64,000 nt of DNA from Streptomyces sp. A012304 (GCF_026008495.1 NZ_BQUN01000106.1:32641-96640); one strand, 5' to 3'; counted from the first letter of the stretch, positions 17,408 to 28,536 are shown. Notes: generated by a model from the letters alone, not told the origin. Numbers and translations are program-made.

Positions 17408-18625
17408 ATGCGCACCCCCACGCTCGAGGACCTGACACTCCCCGGGACGGAACTCGCCGACCACCCCTATCCGGTCCTCGCCCGGCTGCGCGAGCGCGGA
17501 CCCGTCCACCGCATACGCACGGCCGACTCCGGGGAGGTCTGGCTGATAGTCGGCCATGACGAGGCCCGGGCCGCCCTCACCGACGTACGGCTGCGCAACG
17601 ACGTGCGGCACTCGGCGGCCGGTCAGGACGACGGCGGGCACACGGTCGGCCGGAACATGCTCCAGGTCGACCCGCCCCACCACACGCGGCTGCGCCGGCT
17701 GGTGGCCGGCCAGTTCACCACGCGCCGGATCGAGGCCCTCGCGCCCCGGATCCGGACCATCGCGGACGAGTTGCTGGACGCGATGGTGCCGCTGGGCCGG
17801 GCCGACCTCGTCGAGTCCTTCGCCACGCCCCTGCCCATGGCCGTGATCTGCGAACTGCTCGGTGTCCCCGACACCGACCGCAAGGCCTTCACCCAGTGGT
17901 CGTCGGACGTCGTCACCCCCGGCAGCCCTCACGCCGCCGCCTCCGCCGAGGCCATGACCGGTTATCTCACCGACCTCATCGACGCCAAGAGCGGCGGCGA
18001 CGAGGACGACCTGCTGAGCGCTCTGGTGGGCGGCCGGGGCGAGGACGGGGACCGGCTGACGTCCGAGGAGACGCTCGGCATGGCGTTCCTGCTGCTCGTC
18101 GCCGGACACGAGACCACCGTCAACCTCATCTCCAGCGGGGTCTTCGCCCTGCTGCTGCGGCCGGAGCAGCTCGCCGCGCTGCGCGCCGACCGCGGCCTCC
18201 TCCAGGGCGCGGTCGAGGAGATGCTCCGCCACGAGAGCCCGCTCGGGACATCCGCCTTCCGCTACACCTCCGAGGCGGTGGAGCTGGCGGGCACCACCAT
18301 CCCCGCCGGGCAGCCGGTGCTGGTCGTGCTGTCCGCCGCGAACCGTGACCCGCGGCGGTTTCCCGACCCCGACCGGTTCGACATCCGGCGCGACGCCCGG
18401 GGGCACCTGGCGTTCAGCCATGGCGTCCACCACTGTCTGGGCGCGCCGCTGGCGCGGCTGGAGGCCTCCATCGCCCTCGGGGCGCTCCTGGAGCGCTGTC
18501 CCGGCCTGCGGCTGGCCGCCGACCCGGCCGATCTCACCTGGCGCTCGGGTCTGATGCGGGGCCTGCACCGGCTGCCGGTGGCGTTCGGTCAGGGGGGTCT
18601 TGGGGCTCGGGTCGGCTCCGAGTGA
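17408..18625 (+). CDS. Cytochrome P450
   Basis: This 405-residue soluble bacterial P450 shows the I-helix motif LLVAGHETTVNL, the K-helix ExxR (EEMLRHESP) and the heme-ligand loop FSHGVHHCLGAPLARLE with C343. The N-terminus lacks a membrane anchor. It would use ferredoxin and ferredoxin reductase, neither of which is seen nearby. The ATG at 17408 is preceded by a GGAG at a normal distance. As the last gene of the rightward carbamoyltransferase-led set, it is a good candidate for a late hydroxylation or oxidation. Specificity is unknown. Confidence 0.92.
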   Translation: MRTPTLEDLTLPGTELADHPYPVLARLRERGPVHRIRTADSGEVWLIVGHDEARAALTDVRLRNDVRHSAAGQDDGGHTVGRNMLQVDPPHHTRLRRLVAGQFTTRRIEALAPRIRTIADELLDAMVPLGRADLVESFATPLPMAVICELLGVPDTDRKAFTQWSSDVVTPGSPHAAASAEAMTGYLTDLIDAKSGGDEDDLLSALVGGRGEDGDRLTSEETLGMAFLLLVAGHETTVNLISSGVFALLLRPEQLAALRADRGLLQGAVEEMLRHESPLGTSAFRYTSEAVELAGTTIPAGQPVLVVLSAANRDPRRFPDPDRFDIRRDARGHLAFSHGVHHCLGAPLARLEASIALGALLERCPGLRLAADPADLTWRSGLMRGLHRLPVAFGQGGLGARVGSE

Positions 18626-18650
18626 CGGTGCCTTCCGGCTGGGCCGAGCG

Positions 18651-18770
18651 GGGTCCGGTGAGGCCGGCGGTGGGCTCGTCCAGGAGCAGCACCTCCGGCC
18701 GGCGGGCCAGGGCGCGGGCGAGGGCGACGCGGCGCTGTTGTCCGCCGGAGCCCCCTTCCGCGCGCGGCCC
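18651..18770 (-). pseudogene. Remnant of an ABC transporter ATPase
   Basis: On the minus strand this short stretch encodes SGGQQRRVALARALARRPEV followed by LLLDEPTAGLT. These are the ABC signature and Walker B motifs of an ATP-binding subunit, but no Walker A and no D-loop/H-loop are present. Sequence before and after is unrelated. It lies just downstream of the intact ABC exporter gene, on the same strand. It is best read as the decayed core of a second ABC ATPase gene, not an expressed protein. Confidence 0.7.
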
Positions 18771-18772
18771 TC

Positions 18773-20665
18773 TCACACCGCCGAGGCCACCGGCGCCTCC
18801 GTCTGCGCGAACTGCGTCCGGTACAGCTCCGCGTACCGCCCGTCCGCGGCCAGCAGCTCCTCGTGCGTGCCGCGTTCCACGATCCGGCCGGACTCGACGA
18901 CCAGGATCAGGTCGGCGGCCCGGACCGTGGACAGGCGGTGGGCGATGACCAGCGCGGTGCGGTCCGTGAGTGCCTCGGTGAGGGCCTCCTGGACGGCCGC
19001 CTCGGAGGTGTTGTCCAGATGGGCGGTGGCCTCGTCGAGGATGACCACGCGCTGACGGGCCAGCAGCAGCCGGGCGATGGTCATGCGCTGGCGTTCGCCG
19101 CCGGAGAGCCGGTAGCCGCGCTCACCGACGACCGTGTCGAGACCGTCGGGCAGGGAGCGCACCAGGTCCTCGAGACGGGCCCGGCGCAGGGCGTCCCACA
19201 GCTCGTCCTCGTCGGCCTGCGGGCGGGCCAGGAGCAGGTTGGCGCGGACCGTGTCGTGGAAGAGGTGACCGTCCTGGGTGACCATGCCCAGCGTCTCCCG
19301 CAGCGACCGCGCGCTCAGGTCACGGACGTCGACCCCGCCGATGCGGACCGCGCCGGCGTCGACGTCGTACAGGCGGGGCAGGAGCTGGGCGATCGTGGAC
19401 TTGCCGGCGCCGGAGGAGCCGACGAGGGCGACGGTCTGTCCGGGTTCGGCGCGGAAGGACAGGCCGTGCAGGACCTCGGCGCCGCCGCGGGTGTCGAGGG
19501 TGGCGACCTCCTCCAGGGAGGCGAGGGAGACCTTGTCGGCGGACGGGTAGCCGAAGCGTACGTCCGCGAACTCGACGGAGACGGGGCCCTCGGGGACCTC
19601 ACGGGCGTCCGGCCGCTCCTCGATGAGCGGTCGCAGGTCGAGCACCTCGAAGACCCGCTCGAAGCTGACCAGGGCGCTCATCACCTCCACCCGCGCCCCG
19701 GCGAGGGCGGTGAGCGGCGCGTACAGGCGGGTCAGGAGCAGCGCCAGGGCGACGACGGCACCGGGGTCGAGGCTGCCGTTCAGGGCGAGCCGGCCGCCGA
19801 GGCCGTAGACGAGGGCGAGGGCCAGGGCGGAGACGAGGGTCAGGGAGGTGATGAAGACGGACTGGGCGGTCGCCGTGCGGACGCCGATGTCGCGGACGCG
19901 CCCGGCGCGGGCGGCGAACTCCGCCGATTCCTGCTCGGGGCGGCCGAACAGCTTGACCAGGGTGGCGCCGGGCGCGGAGAACCGTTCGGTCATCCGGGTG
20001 CCCATCGCCGCGTTGAGCGTGGCCGCCTCCCGCTGCATGTCGGCCATCCGCCGGCCCATCCGCCGGGCGGGCACCACGAACACCGGCAGCAGCGCCAGCG
20101 CGAGCAGCGTGACCTGCCAGGACAGGGTGAGCATGACGGCGAGGGTGAGCAGCAGCGTGACCAGGTTGCTGACCACTCCGGAGAGCGTGTTGCTGAACGC
20201 GCGCTGGGCGCCGATCACGTCGTTGTTGAGCCGGGAGACGAGCGCGCCCGTACGGGTACGTGTGAAGAACGCGACCGGCATCCGCTGCACATGATCGAAC
20301 ACGGCCGTGCGCAGATCGAGGATGAGCCCCTCCCCCAGCGTCGCCGAGAGCCTCCTGGCGAGGACGGTGAGCGCCGCCTCCAGCACCGCGATGAGCGCGA
20401 TCAGCAGCGCCAGCCGGACGACGGTGGAGGAGTCGCCGTGCGACACGATCGCGTCGACGACCCGCCCGGCGAGGACCGGCGTCGCGACGGCGAGCAGCGC
20501 GGTCACCACCCCGAGCAGCAGGAACAGGGCGATGCGGCGGCGGTGCGGACGGGCGAACGCGCCGATGCGGCGCAGGGTCGCGCGGTCGAAGGGACGGCGT
20601 TCGTGCCGCGCGTTCATGACGCTGTACAGCTGCGTCCAGGCGGTGGTCTCCATACTCATGAACAC
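18773..20665 (-). CDS. ABC exporter, fused membrane and ATPase domains
   Basis: This 630-residue half-transporter has six predicted membrane helices in the first 330 residues (for example IALFLLLGVVTALLAVATPV and LVTLLLTLAVMLTLSWQVTL). The ATPase domain follows with Walker A (VALVGSSGAGKST), the Q-loop (GMVTQDG), the signature LSGGERQRM, Walker B (RVVILDEATAHLD) and the H-loop (IAHRLST). It should act as a dimer exporting a drug or lipid. The GTG at 20665 has GAGG ten bases upstream; ATGs at 20659 and 20653 are alternatives. It is divergent from a flippase-like gene across a palindromic operator, so both probably answer to the same repressor, which is not in this window. Confidence 0.93.
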   Translation of the reverse strand: MFMSMETTAWTQLYSVMNARHERRPFDRATLRRIGAFARPHRRRIALFLLLGVVTALLAVATPVLAGRVVDAIVSHGDSSTVVRLALLIALIAVLEAALTVLARRLSATLGEGLILDLRTAVFDHVQRMPVAFFTRTRTGALVSRLNNDVIGAQRAFSNTLSGVVSNLVTLLLTLAVMLTLSWQVTLLALALLPVFVVPARRMGRRMADMQREAATLNAAMGTRMTERFSAPGATLVKLFGRPEQESAEFAARAGRVRDIGVRTATAQSVFITSLTLVSALALALVYGLGGRLALNGSLDPGAVVALALLLTRLYAPLTALAGARVEVMSALVSFERVFEVLDLRPLIEERPDAREVPEGPVSVEFADVRFGYPSADKVSLASLEEVATLDTRGGAEVLHGLSFRAEPGQTVALVGSSGAGKSTIAQLLPRLYDVDAGAVRIGGVDVRDLSARSLRETLGMVTQDGHLFHDTVRANLLLARPQADEDELWDALRRARLEDLVRSLPDGLDTVVGERGYRLSGGERQRMTIARLLLARQRVVILDEATAHLDNTSEAAVQEALTEALTDRTALVIAHRLSTVRAADLILVVESGRIVERGTHEELLAADGRYAELYRTQFAQTEAPVASAV

Positions 20666-20674
20666 GACCGTAGA

Positions 20675-20694
20675 ACCTCAACCATTGTTGAGGT
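20675..20694. promoter_or_regulatory. Palindromic operator between ABC exporter and flippase-like gene
   Basis: The sequence ACCTCAAC-CATT-GTTGAGGT has perfect 8-bp inverted arms around a 4-bp centre. It lies in the 33 bp between the two divergent starts and overlaps the ribosome sites of both genes. On the minus strand it also falls between a TTGACC and a TACGGT element 19 bp apart. The form resembles MarR-family operators (CAAC...GTTG), but no such regulator is encoded nearby. Confidence 0.6.
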
Positions 20695-20698
20695 CAAC

Positions 20699-21733
20699 AT
20701 GACGATGTCTTCTCCCCGGCCACCGTCCACACCGCGGTCACCCGTCGTTGACGTGGCGCGGAGAACGTCTGCGGATATGACAGCGGCTTCCCCTCCCCGA
20801 CGTCGGCGTCTGCCGGTCCGCCAGGTCCTGTGTCTGCTCCCGCTCGTCCTGGTCGCGGTCGTGGCGGTGCGGCACCGGCATGTGCTGGCCGAGGGCTTCG
20901 GGCATCTGCGCACCGCGCAGTGGCCCTGGCTGGTGGCGGCGGCCGGGGCGACCTGTCTGACGTGGGTGGCGGCGGCCGTCACCCGGCAGGGCGCCGTCGT
21001 GCAGCGGCTGCCCCGGCTGCGGCTGCTGGCGACACAGTTCGCGGCGGGCGCCGCCAACCACCTGCTGCCGACCGGCCTCGGCGCGAGCGCGGTGAACCTG
21101 CGGTTCATGGCGGTGTGCGGGGTGCCGCTGGCCCGCTCCTCGGCGGCCCTCGCGCTGTACCTGCTGGCGGAGGGCATCGCCCGGGTGGGTCTGCTGGCCG
21201 CGCTGCTGCTGGCCTTCCCGGGCGCGCTGCGGCTCGGCACGCTGCTGCCCGACGGGGCGCTCGGCCCGCTGCTGGCCGCCCTCGGCGCGGCCGCGCTCCT
21301 GGCGGTGGCCGCCGTGTTCCTGGTACGGCGGCTGCGGTCGGCGGTGGGCTCGTTCCTGCGCACCGCGCTCGGTGAGGCGCGCTCGGTGCACGCGCGGCCG
21401 GCCCGGGCGCTGGCGCTGTGGGGCGGTTCCCTGGCGTTCCCGGCGCTCCAGGCGGCCGGTCTGGCCGCGGTGGGGCGGGCGCTGGGACTGCCGGTGCCGC
21501 CCGCGCACATGGTGGTGGCGTATCTCGCGGCCACGGTGGCGGTCGCGCTGGTGCCCACGCCCGGCGGGATCGGCTCGGTGGAGGCGGCGCTGATCGTGGC
21601 GCTGGTGGCGGCGGGCGGTCCGGTGGCGGTCGCCACGGCCGTCGTCCTGGCCTACCGCGTCATCACCGTGTGGCTGCCGCTGGTGCCAGGGGCGTTGACG
21701 CTGGGCGCGCTGGTGCGGCTGAAGGTGATCTGA
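20699..21733 (+). CDS. Integral membrane protein of the LPG-synthase/AglD (YbhN-like) family
   Basis: This 344-residue protein has about eight hydrophobic helices. It starts after an arginine-rich stretch (PRRRRLPVRQ) and carries the motif NHLLPTGLGASAVNLRFM in the middle and ALVPTPGGIGSVEAALIVAL near the end. Both are typical of the lysylphosphatidylglycerol-synthase transmembrane/flippase-like family. There is no synthetase domain, so it is likely a lipid or lipid-linked sugar flippase-like protein. The ATG at 20699 has GAGG upstream. Another possible start is the ATG at 20777, which also has a GGAGA and would put the operator in a normal promoter position. It is divergent from the ABC exporter. 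Confidence 0.8.
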   Translation: MTMSSPRPPSTPRSPVVDVARRTSADMTAASPPRRRRLPVRQVLCLLPLVLVAVVAVRHRHVLAEGFGHLRTAQWPWLVAAAGATCLTWVAAAVTRQGAVVQRLPRLRLLATQFAAGAANHLLPTGLGASAVNLRFMAVCGVPLARSSAALALYLLAEGIARVGLLAALLLAFPGALRLGTLLPDGALGPLLAALGAAALLAVAAVFLVRRLRSAVGSFLRTALGEARSVHARPARALALWGGSLAFPALQAAGLAAVGRALGLPVPPAHMVVAYLAATVAVALVPTPGGIGSVEAALIVALVAAGGPVAVATAVVLAYRVITVWLPLVPGALTLGALVRLKVI

Positions 21734-21799
21734 CCCGCACCCCCTGGCCCACACGCTCTGACCCGCACCCTCTGACCCGTACCCTCTGGCCCGTACAGG
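21730..21799 (+). repeat. Five tandem 14-bp repeats
   Basis: Five head-to-tail units of 14 bp occupy the space between two genes, starting inside the stop codon region of the flippase-like gene. Unit 1 is CTGACCCGCACCCC and unit 4 is CTGACCCGTACCCT; units 2 and 5 have CTGGCCC. Each unit differs from the others at 1 to 5 positions. It is a small minisatellite of unknown purpose just before the ribosome site of the next gene. Confidence 0.85.
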
Positions 21800-21823
21800 T
21801 GTACGCCATCAGAGGGGGGATCC

Positions 21824-23209
21824 ATGACGGCACGGGACGCGGTACCGGGCCTGGCGGGCAACGCGGCGGCGCCGGCCGAGGTGCTGCTGCGGCTGCTGAA
21901 GCTGGAGTTCGACTGGTCCGTGGTGGCCCGGCTGACCTGGCGCGGCTCGGTCCCGGACGAGGTGGCCGAGGCGATGCTCACCCACCCGGACCGCCGGGTG
22001 CGCTCCGCGCTCGCGGAGAGCGCGAACGCCGACCCGAGGCTGCGGGCCCGGCTCCTGGACGGCCCCGAGTCGGACGCGATCCTGGTCGCCGTGGGTCCGC
22101 ATCCGTACGGCACGACGGCGCCGCCGCTGCCCGACCGGGCCTACGAGCGGCTGCTGAACCACGCCAACGCCTTCGTCCGGCACGAGACGGCCGCCGCGCC
22201 CTCCGCGCCCGCCCACGTGGTGGCGCCCCTCGCCACCCACGAGGACCCGACCCTGCGGCTGGCGGCCTGCCGCCGTTTCTGGGACGAGCTGTCGCCCGAG
22301 GTGCGCGAGGCGCTCCTCGACGACCCGCATCCGATGGTCCGTACGACGGCCGCGCAGCAGGTCATGGCGGACGACGCGGAGCGCACCGCCTGGCTCGTGG
22401 AGTCGGGCGTGGGCGACATCTGGCGCTGGGACGTGCTCGCGTACGGCAGGCTGACGCGGGCTCTCGCCGAGCGCCTGCTGGCCGAGGGCACCCACCTCGC
22501 CCGGCTCGTCGGCAACCCGACGTTCCCCGCGGACCTCGCGGCCCGCCTCGCCGGTCACGACGACCCCGCCGTGCGTCTCGCGGTCTCCGCGCGCCCGGAA
22601 CTCACCGAGGAGGAGCGGGCGGCGATCGACTGGAAGGTGGCGCCCGAGGACCGGCTGGAGACCCTGTACTGGGTCTGGCGGGCCCGGGAGGACGAGGAGG
22701 TGCTGCGCCGCTGCGCGCGCTCGGCGCACACCTGGCTGCGGCGCAGCGCCGCCGTCTGCCCCGGCCTGCCCGACGACTGTGTGGAACTCCTCGCCGAGGA
22801 CGAGGACTTCGCGGTACGGCTGCTGCTCGCCGAGCGGCATCCGAAGGCGCCGCCGGAGCTGCTGCTCGATCTGTATCTGCACGGCGAGCACCGGGCCGTG
22901 GGCATGCTGATCGCGCGGCCGGGTTTTCCCGCCGCCGGGCTCGCGGCGCGGTTCGCGGACTCCGCGGACGCCCGGGAACGCGCCCTGGCGCTGCGCGATC
23001 CCGACGCCACGCCCGAACTCGTCGAGCGGCTGAGCCGGGACGGCGCGGCCAGCGTGCGGTCGGCGGCCGCGTTCGACCGGCGGCTGCCGGTGCCCCGGCT
23101 GCTGGAGCTGCTCGACGACCCGGAGGTGTGCGATTCCGCGGCGGCCAACCCGGCCCTGCCGGCCGCCGCGATGACGGCCCTGCTGGACCGGGCCGGCGTG
23201 CCCCGCTGA
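21824..23209 (+). CDS. HEAT/LRV-like helical repeat protein
   Basis: This 461-residue protein is built from short helical repeats with the recurring pattern LA-x-H-x-D-P-x-V-R-x-A-x-A (for example LTHPDRRVRSALAESANADP, LDDPHPMVRTTAAQQVMADD and LAGHDDPAVRLAVSARPELT). This matches leucine-rich-variant/HEAT-like solenoids. No enzyme motif, signal peptide or membrane helix is seen, so it is probably a cytosolic protein-binding scaffold. The ATG at 21824 follows a strong AGAGGGGGGA. It stands alone on its strand after the tandem repeats, and a hairpin overlaps its stop. Its partner is unknown. Confidence 0.75.
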   Translation: MTARDAVPGLAGNAAAPAEVLLRLLKLEFDWSVVARLTWRGSVPDEVAEAMLTHPDRRVRSALAESANADPRLRARLLDGPESDAILVAVGPHPYGTTAPPLPDRAYERLLNHANAFVRHETAAAPSAPAHVVAPLATHEDPTLRLAACRRFWDELSPEVREALLDDPHPMVRTTAAQQVMADDAERTAWLVESGVGDIWRWDVLAYGRLTRALAERLLAEGTHLARLVGNPTFPADLAARLAGHDDPAVRLAVSARPELTEEERAAIDWKVAPEDRLETLYWVWRAREDEEVLRRCARSAHTWLRRSAAVCPGLPDDCVELLAEDEDFAVRLLLAERHPKAPPELLLDLYLHGEHRAVGMLIARPGFPAAGLAARFADSADARERALALRDPDATPELVERLSRDGAASVRSAAAFDRRLPVPRLLELLDDPEVCDSAAANPALPAAAMTALLDRAGVPR

Positions 23210-23218
23210 GCGGGGCGC
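23198..23218 (+). terminator. Hairpin at the stop of the repeat-protein gene
   Basis: GCCCCGC (23200-23206) pairs with GCGGGGC (23210-23216) around a TGA loop that contains the stop codon, and flanking bases extend the stem. There is no T-run, as is usual in Streptomyces. It is a plausible transcription terminator. Confidence 0.45.
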
Positions 23219-23421
23219 CACCTGGCCGAAGGCATGCGCCGGGCAGGTCGCCGGGTACGAACCGCCTTGTCGGATACGGCAGGATGAGCGGTCGCGTCCG
23301 TGTGTGTGTGCGGAGGCGATGGCACTTCCCGGAATCTTCGAGCAGGTGACAACGTGACGAGACTTCACATCCGGCCGTCGGCGGCCCCGTTTGCCGCGGA
23401 TCGTCTCCCCGGAGGTGACCG

Positions 23422-24519
23422 GTGAACCGTGCGCCGACCCTGGACGACGTCGTCCTCGCGGGAATCGCCGTGGCCACCGGCCTGTTGGTGGCGTTCCTGT
23501 CGCGCACGCTGCTGCGCTGGCTGGCCAAGCACGCCAAGCGCACCCGCTGGAGCGGTGACGACGTCATCGTGGACACGCTGCGCTCGGTGGTCCCGTGGGC
23601 GGCGATCGTGGGCGGCGCGGCGGCCGCGGCCGCGCTGCTGCCGCTGACCCGGGCGGTCCAGCACACCGTCAACCAGAGCCTGACGGTGCTGCTGATCTTC
23701 GTGGTGACGCTGTCGGCGGCCCGGGTGGTCGCCGGGCTGGTGCAGACGGTCACCCACTCCCGCTCGGGCGTGGCCGGGTCCGCCACGATCTTCGTCAACA
23801 TCACCCGGGTCCTGGTCCTGGCCATCGGTTTCCTGGTGGCGTTGCAGAGCCTCGGCATCTCCATAGCGCCGATGCTCACCGCCCTGGGCGTCGGCGGTCT
23901 GGCGGTCGCGCTGGCCCTCCAGGACACCCTCGCCAACCTGTTCGCGGGCATCCACATCCTCGCCTCCAAGACCGTGCAGCCGGGCGACTACATCAAGCTC
24001 AGCAGCGGCGAGGAGGGCTATGTCGAGGACATCAACTGGCGTCAGACGACGGTCCGCAATCTCTCCAACAACCTGGTCGTCATCCCCAACGGGCAGCTCG
24101 CGAAGACGAACATGACCAACTTCATGCGTCCCGAGCAGCAGCTGACGATCATGGTGCAGGTCGGCGTCGCCTACGACAGCGACCTGGAGCACGTGGAGCG
24201 GGTGACGACGGAGGTCGTCACCGAGGTGATGACCGAGATCACCGGCGCGGTCCCGGACCACGAGCCGGCGGTGCGCTTCCACACCTTCGGCGACTCCCGG
24301 ATCGGCTTCACGGTGATCCTGGGCGTGGGCGAGTTCAGCGACCAGTACCGGATCAAGCACGAGTTCATCAAGCGCCTGCACCGCCGCTACCGCGACGAGG
24401 GCATCCGCATCCCGGCGCCGACGCGGACGGTGGCGTTGCAGCAGGGCACGGTGGTCATACCGCAGCAGCGGACGGGCGAGGAGGTCGTGCAGGACGGGCC
24501 GGCCGCCCTGCACGACTGA
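23422..24519 (+). CDS. MscS-type mechanosensitive ion channel
   Basis: This 365-residue membrane protein has three to four N-terminal helices. The pore-lining TM3-like segment follows (MLTALGVGGLAVALALQDTL, rich in Gly and Ala), then ANLFAGIHILASKTVQPGDY and the beta-domain sequence GYVEDINWRQTTVRNLSNN. That order is diagnostic of MscS. It would open under membrane tension to release solutes during hypo-osmotic shock. The GTG start at 23422 is supported by GGAGG six bases upstream. It is monocistronic and converges with the aminopeptidase gene, 16 bp away. Confidence 0.93.
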   Translation: MNRAPTLDDVVLAGIAVATGLLVAFLSRTLLRWLAKHAKRTRWSGDDVIVDTLRSVVPWAAIVGGAAAAAALLPLTRAVQHTVNQSLTVLLIFVVTLSAARVVAGLVQTVTHSRSGVAGSATIFVNITRVLVLAIGFLVALQSLGISIAPMLTALGVGGLAVALALQDTLANLFAGIHILASKTVQPGDYIKLSSGEEGYVEDINWRQTTVRNLSNNLVVIPNGQLAKTNMTNFMRPEQQLTIMVQVGVAYDSDLEHVERVTTEVVTEVMTEITGAVPDHEPAVRFHTFGDSRIGFTVILGVGEFSDQYRIKHEFIKRLHRRYRDEGIRIPAPTRTVALQQGTVVIPQQRTGEEVVQDGPAALHD

Positions 24520-24535
24520 GCGGCCGGGCCGCGGG

Positions 24536-26086
24536 TCAGAGGGTCGCCGAGTTGTCGTGGTGCCCGCCCGTCCGGTGCGGCCGGACCAGGGACGGGGTCA
24601 CCGGGGTGACCGTCCAGTCCGGGTGGCCGGGCATCCGCGGCGTCGTCGTGCCGTACAGCCACTCCCGCAGGAAGCCGGAGAGGTCCTGGCCGGCGACGTG
24701 CGAGGCGACGGCGATGTAGTCGTCCGTGGACGCCTTCCCGTCGCGGTGGCGGGCGAGGAAGGCCCGCTCGATCGCGTGGAAGGCGTCCTCGCCGACCATC
24801 TGGCGCAGCGCGTACAGGACGAGGACGCCGCCCAGGTAGCGCTGGCTGTCGAAGAGGTTGGCCGCGTTGGGCGCGGCGACCGGACCCGAGGTGTGGCGCC
24901 ACTGGTCGCCGCGGGCGTAGGTGTCCTTCATCCGGGCCTCCATGGTGGTGAGGCCCAGGGAGTCCGCCCAGCCGCGCTCGTAGCGGTAGAGCAGCCCGTA
25001 GAAGTCGGCGTGGCCCTCGTTCAGCCACAGGTCGGCCCAGGTGGCGGGGGAGACGCTGTTGCCGAAGTAGGAGTGGACCAGCTCGTGCATCATGTGCGAG
25101 CCGATCTTCCGCTCCTCCTGGAGGAGGTAGTTCGGCTTGTAGAGGGTGAGGGTCTGGGTCTCCAGGCCGGTGAAGTCGAAGGCGTTCGGGTCGTCGGAGT
25201 TGCAGGGCAGCAGCCCGTACGTCTCGAAGGGGTAGGCGCCCAGCCGGGCCTCGACCCACTCCACCAGGCCCGGCGTGAGCGCGAGCGCCGGTTCGAGGGC
25301 CTCGGCGCGCGCCACGGGGACGACATCGCGCAGCGGCAGCCCGTGCGGGCCCTGCCGCTCCTTGACGACGTAGTCGCCGACCGTGACCTGGATCACCTCG
25401 GTGGCGATCGGGTGGCGGGACCGGTAGGTGTACGCGGTCCGGTCGCCCGGGAGGTTCTCCACCCGCACCAGCCGGCCGCTGGCCACGCCGCGCAGCGCGG
25501 ACGGGACGGTGACGCGGAAGGTGAAGTCGGCCTTGTCCGAGGGGTGGTCGTTGCAGGGGAAGACGGTGTGCGCCGAGTTCGGCTGGGGGCACACCGCGAA
25601 GCCGTCGGGGGTGGGGACCCAGGCGGTGTGCGGCAGGGCGCGGCGCGGGTCGGCGGTGTACTCGACGCACACCGTCACGCGGGTCTTCGGCGGCAGGGGG
25701 CGGGCGGGGGTGATCCGCAGCTTCTCGGCCACCTGCTCGAAGCCTGCGGTGCGGCCGCCGACGCGGACGGACCGTATGTCCAGGCCCAGGGCGTCCAGGG
25801 AGAAGCGGCTGAGCCACTGGGTGGTGCGGATCTCCAGGGTCACCGCCGCGTCGACGAGGGCGGTGGTGGCGTCGTAGGCGAGGTCGAGGTGGTAGGCGGA
25901 GACGCGGTAGCCGTCGTTGCCGAGGTCCGGGTAGACGGGGTCGCCGAGGGTCTCGGGGCCCGGATTGTCCTTGCTCTTCTCCGGGGCCGGGGCAGGGGTC
26001 GCGTGGGCGGCGGGTGCGGCGGTCAGGGCCGCCGCCGTGCCGAGCAGCGCGGCCGCGGGGGCCGTCACTCTGGTGCGATATCTCAT
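24536..26086 (-). CDS. Secreted M1-family metallo-aminopeptidase
   Basis: This 516-residue protein begins with a signal peptide: MRYRTR, a hydrophobic AAALLGTAAALTAAP segment and a likely cleavage after AHA. The zinc site is HELVHSYFGN with the second glutamate in WLNEGHADFY, as in M1 aminopeptidases. The exopeptidase loop is less typical than GAMEN. It lacks the large C-terminal helical domain of PepN-type enzymes, so it is a compact M1 form. It should be exported and release N-terminal residues from peptides outside the cell. The start is the ATG at 26086. It is divergent from icd and convergent with the MscS gene. Confidence 0.92.
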   Translation of the reverse strand: MRYRTRVTAPAAALLGTAAALTAAPAAHATPAPAPEKSKDNPGPETLGDPVYPDLGNDGYRVSAYHLDLAYDATTALVDAAVTLEIRTTQWLSRFSLDALGLDIRSVRVGGRTAGFEQVAEKLRITPARPLPPKTRVTVCVEYTADPRRALPHTAWVPTPDGFAVCPQPNSAHTVFPCNDHPSDKADFTFRVTVPSALRGVASGRLVRVENLPGDRTAYTYRSRHPIATEVIQVTVGDYVVKERQGPHGLPLRDVVPVARAEALEPALALTPGLVEWVEARLGAYPFETYGLLPCNSDDPNAFDFTGLETQTLTLYKPNYLLQEERKIGSHMMHELVHSYFGNSVSPATWADLWLNEGHADFYGLLYRYERGWADSLGLTTMEARMKDTYARGDQWRHTSGPVAAPNAANLFDSQRYLGGVLVLYALRQMVGEDAFHAIERAFLARHRDGKASTDDYIAVASHVAGQDLSGFLREWLYGTTTPRMPGHPDWTVTPVTPSLVRPHRTGGHHDNSATL

Positions 26087-26260
26087 GGTCAGGTCGGGTC
26101 GGCTTTCGCTCGGGCGGCCGGCTGGTCGGACCGGACGCCGGATCAGTGGGCGCTCACTCCCCAAGACCGCGTGAACGGGGTGTCCGGTTGCCCGGCAGCG
26201 GTACTTCCGCACAGCTGCTGCACGTCTGTGCGATCCGCTGTCGAGTCGAGGTCGAGCACG

Positions 26261-26278
26261 AGATATCTTGATGTCGAG
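26261..26278. promoter_or_regulatory. Palindrome-rich element upstream of icd
   Basis: AGATATCT (26261-26268) is a perfect palindrome and runs into CTTGATGTCGAG (26267-26278), an imperfect inverted repeat. It lies 30-48 bp upstream of the icd GTG. It looks like a regulator-binding or promoter element. The protein that would bind it is unknown. Confidence 0.4.
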
Positions 26279-26308
26279 CAATGTTGCAGACGTGGAGCGG
26301 AGCACCCG

Positions 26309-28528
<2,220 letters not shown>

Positions 28529-28536
28529 CGCCACCC

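Noticed and set aside
24519..24536. GCGGCC-G-GGCCGC as terminator between MscS and peptidase genes
   Set aside because: The arms leave only one base between them, which cannot form a hairpin loop.
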